A stretch of DNA of 10,637 bases from JAHRVQ01 sp047616645 (lineage in GTDB: Bacteria > Pseudomonadota > Gammaproteobacteria > Pseudomonadales > Azotimanducaceae). The position numbers and the translations under genes were made by a program. Where the stretch lies: NCBI GenBank assembly GCA_047616645.1, contig JBLHIH010000135.1, positions 1 to 10,637 of the forward strand, read 5' to 3'. Positions 6,632-10,637 of the stretch are shown here, piece by piece. Numbering within the stretch: the first letter of the stretch is position 1; the number at the start of each line of letters is the position of its first letter. The notes under the pieces are model-generated. The model was not told the DNA's origin. It was given only the letters and a program-made list of their open reading frames with translations, and made no database searches.

Positions 6632-7788
6632 TGTTCGGACACCCATGTACCATCACTGTTTTTTCTAATCCATAATTGACTGAACCAATAGAAATCTACT
6701 TCTCCTTCTTTATGGGATGTAGAGGTTGGCATCGTGCAATTATATCTAGAACGGCCGACTGGGAGATCCGAAGTACTTCTTACTATATAAGTGTTTTCAT
6801 TAGGTATTTTTTCGACCTGCATACCATCACCAGGCCCGTAACACTTAAGTTGCTCAAATTGATAATCTTTTTCTGAAAATTTCATTTTTAAGCCGGGTCG
6901 TTTGTTACCTTTGCCTAATACTGGATCGATGAATGATGTCGATAAGAGAGGCATAGCTTGTGTCCATACTTTGATTTTAAAGGTTGATAAGTCTTGATAT
7001 ATGCCCGAGAGAGGATATCTCGGTAGGACTAGCAGTGTAGCGTTTTTATCGACAGCGCCACTTTGTTGCCCTAAGCCAACATAGCCTAGAGACGCTATCA
7101 AATTAAGTAGATCCCTATTATATTCTCCATAAGGGAAGGCAATAAATTTCATTCTGAGTGGTTTTAATGTTGGTATCTGGTCTGAGATTGCTAATTCTGC
7201 ATTCAATATTTCCTTTTTAACTCTGTGTAACCATTTTTGTTGACCTTCTGTATCTAGTTTACGAACGAGGTGGGTATGCGTTTGAGTATGATTTGCGATG
7301 CTCATTCCCCCTTGATTCATCTCTCTTATCTGATCCCAGGTGAGGTATCCTTTTTTCCCCACAAGATCGCTTGCTATAAAGAGCGTAAAGGGCCAATTGC
7401 GTGCTCGAAGGAGTGGCCAAGCATTGTGATAAATATCGTCATAAGCATCATCGAAGGTGAGACTAACTATCTTGCCGGGAAGCGATTCGCCCTGCTTTAA
7501 TGCTTTGATAAGTTTTTCTAGAGGCCAGACAGCTATTTTTTCTGAAGACAAATAATTCAGATGGGCTTTAAATGCTGCGGGAGATGTACTCGTGATGGCA
7601 GGTGTATTATCTGCGACATGATGATATTGGAGAATAACGCCTGAGGAATGGAGCGCTTCTTCATTAGCGTAACTGCGCGTACTTAAAAAGGTAGTGAAAA
7701 GGGCGATAACTAATGTGTTAACGACGGCGAAGTACAAAAATTCGACCAATGAGCGTCTCGCGTGTAGAATTGCAAAAATTTTTAGCAT
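6628..7788 (-). CDS. Secreted polysaccharide deacetylase (NodB/CE4 family) with C-terminal Cys-containing domain
   Basis: A metal-dependent deacetylase, likely acting on N-acetylated polysaccharide in the envelope. Numbered from ATG 7788: a signal peptide or anchor (hydrophobic about 18-35, possible cut after RSYA, 41); the YHHV opening found in PgaB-like proteins (about 55-58); motif 1 TFDDAYDD (111-118) with catalytic and metal Asp; motif 2 NHTQTH (about 166-171) with the metal His pair; motif 3 FPYGEYN (218-224). Residues about 285-386 form an extra domain with two cysteines (316 and 351, possibly a disulfide) and a YWFSQLWI stretch. I chose ATG 7788 over TTG 7818 and GTG 7809 because AGAAG lies 7 nt before it and it gives a normal signal peptide. 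It starts 12 nt from the divergent ttcA. The polysaccharide substrate is unknown; no biosynthesis genes are nearby. Confidence 0.88.
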   Translation of the reverse strand: MLKIFAILHARRSLVEFLYFAVVNTLVIALFTTFLSTRSYANEEALHSSGVILQYHHVADNTPAITSTSPAAFKAHLNYLSSEKIAVWPLEKLIKALKQGESLPGKIVSLTFDDAYDDIYHNAWPLLRARNWPFTLFIASDLVGKKGYLTWDQIREMNQGGMSIANHTQTHTHLVRKLDTEGQQKWLHRVKKEILNAELAISDQIPTLKPLRMKFIAFPYGEYNRDLLNLIASLGYVGLGQQSGAVDKNATLLVLPRYPLSGIYQDLSTFKIKVWTQAMPLLSTSFIDPVLGKGNKRPGLKMKFSEKDYQFEQLKCYGPGDGMQVEKIPNENTYIVRSTSDLPVGRSRYNCTMPTSTSHKEGEVDFYWFSQLWIRKNSDGTWVSEH

Positions 7789-7800
7789 CTCCAATCTTCT

Positions 7801-8613
7801 ATGAACCACAGTATACAACTCAAGTTAAAAAAACTTCAAAAAAAACTCCGTCGAGAAACCGGAAAAGCAATTGAAGATTATGCCATGATTGAAGCGGGGG
7901 ACAAGGTCATGGTTTGCATATCAGGTGGTAAAGATAGTCTGATAATGCTTAACATATTGTTGAGTTTGCAGCGCCATGCACCCATTCAATTTGAACTCAT
8001 TGCAGTGAACTTAGACCAGAAGCAGCCGGGTTTCCCAGAAGAAGTACTTCCCAACTATTTTGAAAATCTTGGGGTCGAGTACAAAATCCTTGAAGAGGAC
8101 ACCTATTCTGTCGTGACTGAAATGGTACCTGAAGGGAAAACCTACTGTGGTTGGTGCTCAAGATTTCGTCGCGGAATTCTCTACACTTACGCTAAAAAAG
8201 AGGGTTTTACTAAGATTGCACTTGGACATCATAGAGACGATATGATTGAAACCTTATTTCTTAATATGTTTCATGGGGGGAAATTGAAAACCATGCCGCC
8301 TCGTCTTTTAAGTGATGATGGTGAAAATACGGTTATCCGACCCCTGGCATATTGTCGCGAGGCAGATATTCAAGAGTATTCCGATCTCCTTGCCTTACCT
8401 ATCATTCCTTGTAATCTTTGTGGGTCTCAAGAGAACCTGCAGCGGCCTAAGATAAAAGCGATGTTACAAGAATGGGATAAGGATTTCCCCGGAAGGTTAG
8501 AATCTATATTTCGTTCGATGACAGATGTTGTACCTTCCCACCTGCTGGATAAGAAGTTGCACAATTTCACAAAGACAAAACTATTAGAGAAACTTCAGGT
8601 TAAGAATCTCTAA
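7801..8613 (+). CDS. ttcA: tRNA 2-thiocytidine(32) synthetase TtcA
   Basis: TtcA makes 2-thiocytidine at position 32 of certain tRNAs, using ATP to activate the base and an iron-sulfur cluster for sulfur transfer in the cytosol. The 270-residue product has the PP-loop SGGKDS (41-46), the CGWC pair (C116, C119) and CNLC (C204, C207) that supply the cluster cysteines, plus segments nearly identical to E. coli TtcA as I recall it (AVNLDQKQPGFPE, ALGHHRDD, VIRPLAYCRE, PIIPCNLCGSQ). It is about 40 residues shorter than the E. coli protein, lacking only its variable C-terminal tail. ATG 7801 is the only start before an upstream in-frame TAG (7783-7785). It is preceded by a pyrimidine-rich stretch with no Shine-Dalgarno, so initiation may be leaderless or SD-independent. 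Its stop overlaps the convergent kinase gene by 4 nt. Confidence 0.97.
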   Translation: MNHSIQLKLKKLQKKLRRETGKAIEDYAMIEAGDKVMVCISGGKDSLIMLNILLSLQRHAPIQFELIAVNLDQKQPGFPEEVLPNYFENLGVEYKILEEDTYSVVTEMVPEGKTYCGWCSRFRRGILYTYAKKEGFTKIALGHHRDDMIETLFLNMFHGGKLKTMPPRLLSDDGENTVIRPLAYCREADIQEYSDLLALPIIPCNLCGSQENLQRPKIKAMLQEWDKDFPGRLESIFRSMTDVVPSHLLDKKLHNFTKTKLLEKLQVKNL

Positions 8614-10637
8614 GCGATTGCTGTGGATAGATGGTAGTCTTCGATCGCTAGGACAAAGTTTTCAAGCTCTCTTGTAAATGAGGAAAGATTTTCATCGCTT
8701 GGATCAATATTGTCTTGAAGTTGATGCTCTAATTTACGTGCTGCTGCCATCAATGTTAAACCGCCATAATTACCTGCAACTCCGGCCACGTTATGCATTA
8801 GTCGTTCCGCTTTTTCTTTATTTGACTCGACATTCTGAAACTTAGCGTTGTTGGATGAACTAATGTTTTGATCCGATTCCTTCTCCAGGAGAAGAGAAAA
8901 TTCTTTATCGCAATGTTGGTAAATTTTTATAAAATCTGTTGATAGGCTTCGAAAGAGCACTTCATCTTCATCATGGTGACTAAGTGCTTTGGAGAAATTG
9001 ATGCCTCTTATGAGTTCTTGTGATCGATAAGTTTCAGGGTGTGAGCTAATGCTTGGAGCGTCCTTAATTCCGGCTATTTCGTTCAATAAAGTGAGTAGTC
9101 CACCAAAGTCTACCGGTTTGCTAATATAGTGATCAAAACCGCTTTGTAATGCTTCATTAACCTCGTGTTGAAGCACGCCAGCAGATAGTGCTATTGCAGG
9201 TAAACGCTGCATAGAAGCCTGTGAGCGAATTTCTTTGATTGCTTGGATTCCGTCCATTACGGGCATTCGTAAATCCATTAAGATGGCAAAAAAGGTTCTC
9301 GATTCCAATATTCTGAGGGCTTCAGCGCCATTTACGGCCGCCGTAACATCATATCCTGCATTTTGAAGCACTTCTGTTGCTAAATGCATGTTGATCTCGT
9401 TATCTTCGACTAACAATAGTTTTTGTTCCCTTGAGTGAATTGTCGGGCCGGTAATGCTTGCTACCGGTAACTCAGATATCGGTTCAAGCTCCTCAGACCA
9501 AGGTTCGACTACAACAGAGAAATAGAACTTACTACCCACCTTAACTTCACTGATTGCATGGATGTGCCCGTGCATCAGCTCAACCAAACGTTTAGATATT
9601 GAAAGTCCAAGACCACTACCTTCAGTTGTTGTTGAAACTTGTCCCTGAGTGAAGGAATCAAAGATCAATTCGATGTTGGCGTTTTCGATACCAATACCTG
9701 TGTCCTTAACACTAAAATTCAAACAGACACTACCCGAGGGTAAGGGCATTGTTTCTAAGTCGATCGTGATCGAACCCTCGTGAGTGAATTTTAGTGCATT
9801 GCTGACAAGGTTAATCAGGACCTGACTTATTCTGGCGGGGTCGCCTGCGAAGTAGCTAAGATGTTCATCCCTTGTGTCGGGTAGATTTAGCGTTATTGAT
9901 TTTTTTTCTGCGTCATATCGAAATAAGTTTTTTACATCGGCAAATATATCGCTTATTCGGAAGGCTACTTCTTGAAGTTCCAAATTTCCTGACTCTACTC
10001 TAGATATGTCAAGAATATCATTTACCACTCTGAGCAAATGGTTTGAGGCGCTATTGATAGTGCTAAGATATTGTTTTTGTTTTGAGTCAAGCTTTGTCGT
10101 CAAGGCCAAATTGGTATAGCCTATAATTGCATTCATGGGCGTTCTGATTTCATGGCTCATATTAGCTAAGAATTGGCTTTTGGTTTCGGTTGCGGCCACG
10201 GCTAATCGTTTTTCTTGCTCTGCTTCCACTCTTTTTTTCCGCTCAGTGATGTCTATTATAGATCCTTCAATGTGTAAAGGTTTGGCCGCATCATCAAGAA
10301 CCAGGTGGGCGGATAGAACGACCCAAATTTCAACCTTGTCCAAACGGCGTATTTTAGTTTCGAAACCAACCACGGATTTACCGTTTGCAATGGTAGTAAT
10401 AAAATTCTTCTGAGTAGCTTCTTCAACAAAAAATAAACCAGGATCAACTTTTTTGGAAGAAGGTAACCCTTGTTGGGTATCAAATCCAATAAGTTTTCTT
10501 GCGGCAGGATTTAATGTAATGATGTCGCCCTTGAATGATATTTCGAATATGCCCTCAACGGCATTCTCATATAGAGACAAGTATTTATTCCGTGAATCCT
10601 TTAGTTGTTGATAAAGTTTTGCATTTTCAATCGCGAT
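8610..10637 (-). CDS. Hybrid sensor histidine kinase, 5'-partial: (GAF)-PAS-HisKA-HATPase-REC-HPt
   Basis: The frame stays open to the right edge, so the TTG at 10580 is not a real start. Residues are counted from the edge. IAIENAKLYQQL (1-12) is the characteristic last helix of a GAF domain, followed by a short linker, a PAS domain (about 19-132, ending DITERK), a coiled-coil, HisKA with SHEIRTP (phospho-His H162), HATPase with N-box (INLVSNALKF, about 275-284), G1 DTGIGIE, and G2 GSGLGLSI (about 340-347). A receiver follows (about 405-520: VEDNE, phospho-Asp D455 in LMDLRMP, SKP lysine; the switch Thr is Ser in ALSAG), then a C-terminal HPt (MHNVAGVAGN, H615). The protein can thus run a whole phosphorelay up to an external output regulator. 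No transmembrane segment is visible in this part. Partner and signal are unknown. Large AAA/Ser-Thr-kinase-like proteins also end this way, so the missing N-terminus may be long. Confidence 0.92.
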   Translation of the reverse strand: MAIENAKLYQQLKDSRNKYLSLYENAVEGIFEISFKGDIITLNPAARKLIGFDTQQGLPSSKKVDPGLFFVEEATQKNFITTIANGKSVVGFETKIRRLDKVEIWVVLSAHLVLDDAAKPLHIEGSIIDITERKKRVEAEQEKRLAVAATETKSQFLANMSHEIRTPMNAIIGYTNLALTTKLDSKQKQYLSTINSASNHLLRVVNDILDISRVESGNLELQEVAFRISDIFADVKNLFRYDAEKKSITLNLPDTRDEHLSYFAGDPARISQVLINLVSNALKFTHEGSITIDLETMPLPSGSVCLNFSVKDTGIGIENANIELIFDSFTQGQVSTTTEGSGLGLSISKRLVELMHGHIHAISEVKVGSKFYFSVVVEPWSEELEPISELPVASITGPTIHSREQKLLLVEDNEINMHLATEVLQNAGYDVTAAVNGAEALRILESRTFFAILMDLRMPVMDGIQAIKEIRSQASMQRLPAIALSAGVLQHEVNEALQSGFDHYISKPVDFGGLLTLLNEIAGIKDAPSISSHPETYRSQELIRGINFSKALSHHDEDEVLFRSLSTDFIKIYQHCDKEFSLLLEKESDQNISSSNNAKFQNVESNKEKAERLMHNVAGVAGNYGGLTLMAAARKLEHQLQDNIDPSDENLSSFTRELENFVLAIEDYHLSTAIA

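Noticed and set aside
7741..7770. TTCGAC-N18-TAGAAT as a ttcA promoter
   Set aside because: The -35 is a poor match and the site is inside the deacetylase signal-peptide coding region. It is no better than chance.
7789..7818. TTG 7818 as the deacetylase start
   Set aside because: It would run into ttcA and put ten extra residues before a normal signal peptide. ATG 7788 has a usable AGAAG at good spacing.

Overview
The window looks like chromosomal DNA from a gammaproteobacterium of moderate to low GC, probably a marine or Oceanospirillales-like lineage (inference). The evidence is the divergent tesA / ybbA-ybbP block, which is arranged as in E. coli, a ttcA whose protein aligns closely with E. 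coli TtcA, and two elaborate signalling proteins. TGA is an ordinary stop here: the ybbA-like gene ends on TGA within a 4-nt ATGA overlap. I see no rRNA, tRNA, insertion sequence, CRISPR array or phage gene.

Layout. 1-290: end of an unidentified upstream region, with a C8/pyrimidine tract and a perfect 7-bp inverted repeat (222-244) that also resembles a sigma-54 promoter. 291-1937 (+): a response regulator fused to a PP2C/SpoIIE phosphatase and a decayed anti-sigma-kinase-like tail. The gene is interrupted by an in-frame TGA at codon 24 (360-362), so only the part from about 429 is open. 2003-2737 (+): a YgjP-type zinc metallopeptidase. 2753-3430 (-): TesA-type SGNH lipase/thioesterase with a signal peptide. 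3423-4142 and 4139-6631 (+): ABC ATPase and large FtsX-family permease (YbbA/YbbP type). 6628-7788 (-): secreted polysaccharide deacetylase. 7801-8613 (+): TtcA, the tRNA 2-thiocytidine synthase. 8610 to the right edge (-): a hybrid histidine kinase (end of GAF, PAS, HisKA, HATPase, REC, HPt) whose N-terminus lies outside the window.

How the genes relate. TesA and the YbbAP exporter are a conserved neighbourhood and both belong to the cell envelope; the deacetylase is also envelope or secreted. TtcA is tRNA housekeeping. The two signalling proteins at the ends could act in separate phosphorelays; nothing here links them directly. The packing is very tight: the tesA/ybbA starts overlap head to head, the deacetylase/ttcA starts are 12 nt apart, and two convergent pairs share their stop codons within 4 nt. 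There is no room for separate promoters or terminators between these genes.

No wholly new system stands out. The best leads are the nonsense codon in the regulator-phosphatase, its degenerate ATP-binding tail, the palindrome upstream of it, and a three-codon mini-ORF coupled to the metallopeptidase start.
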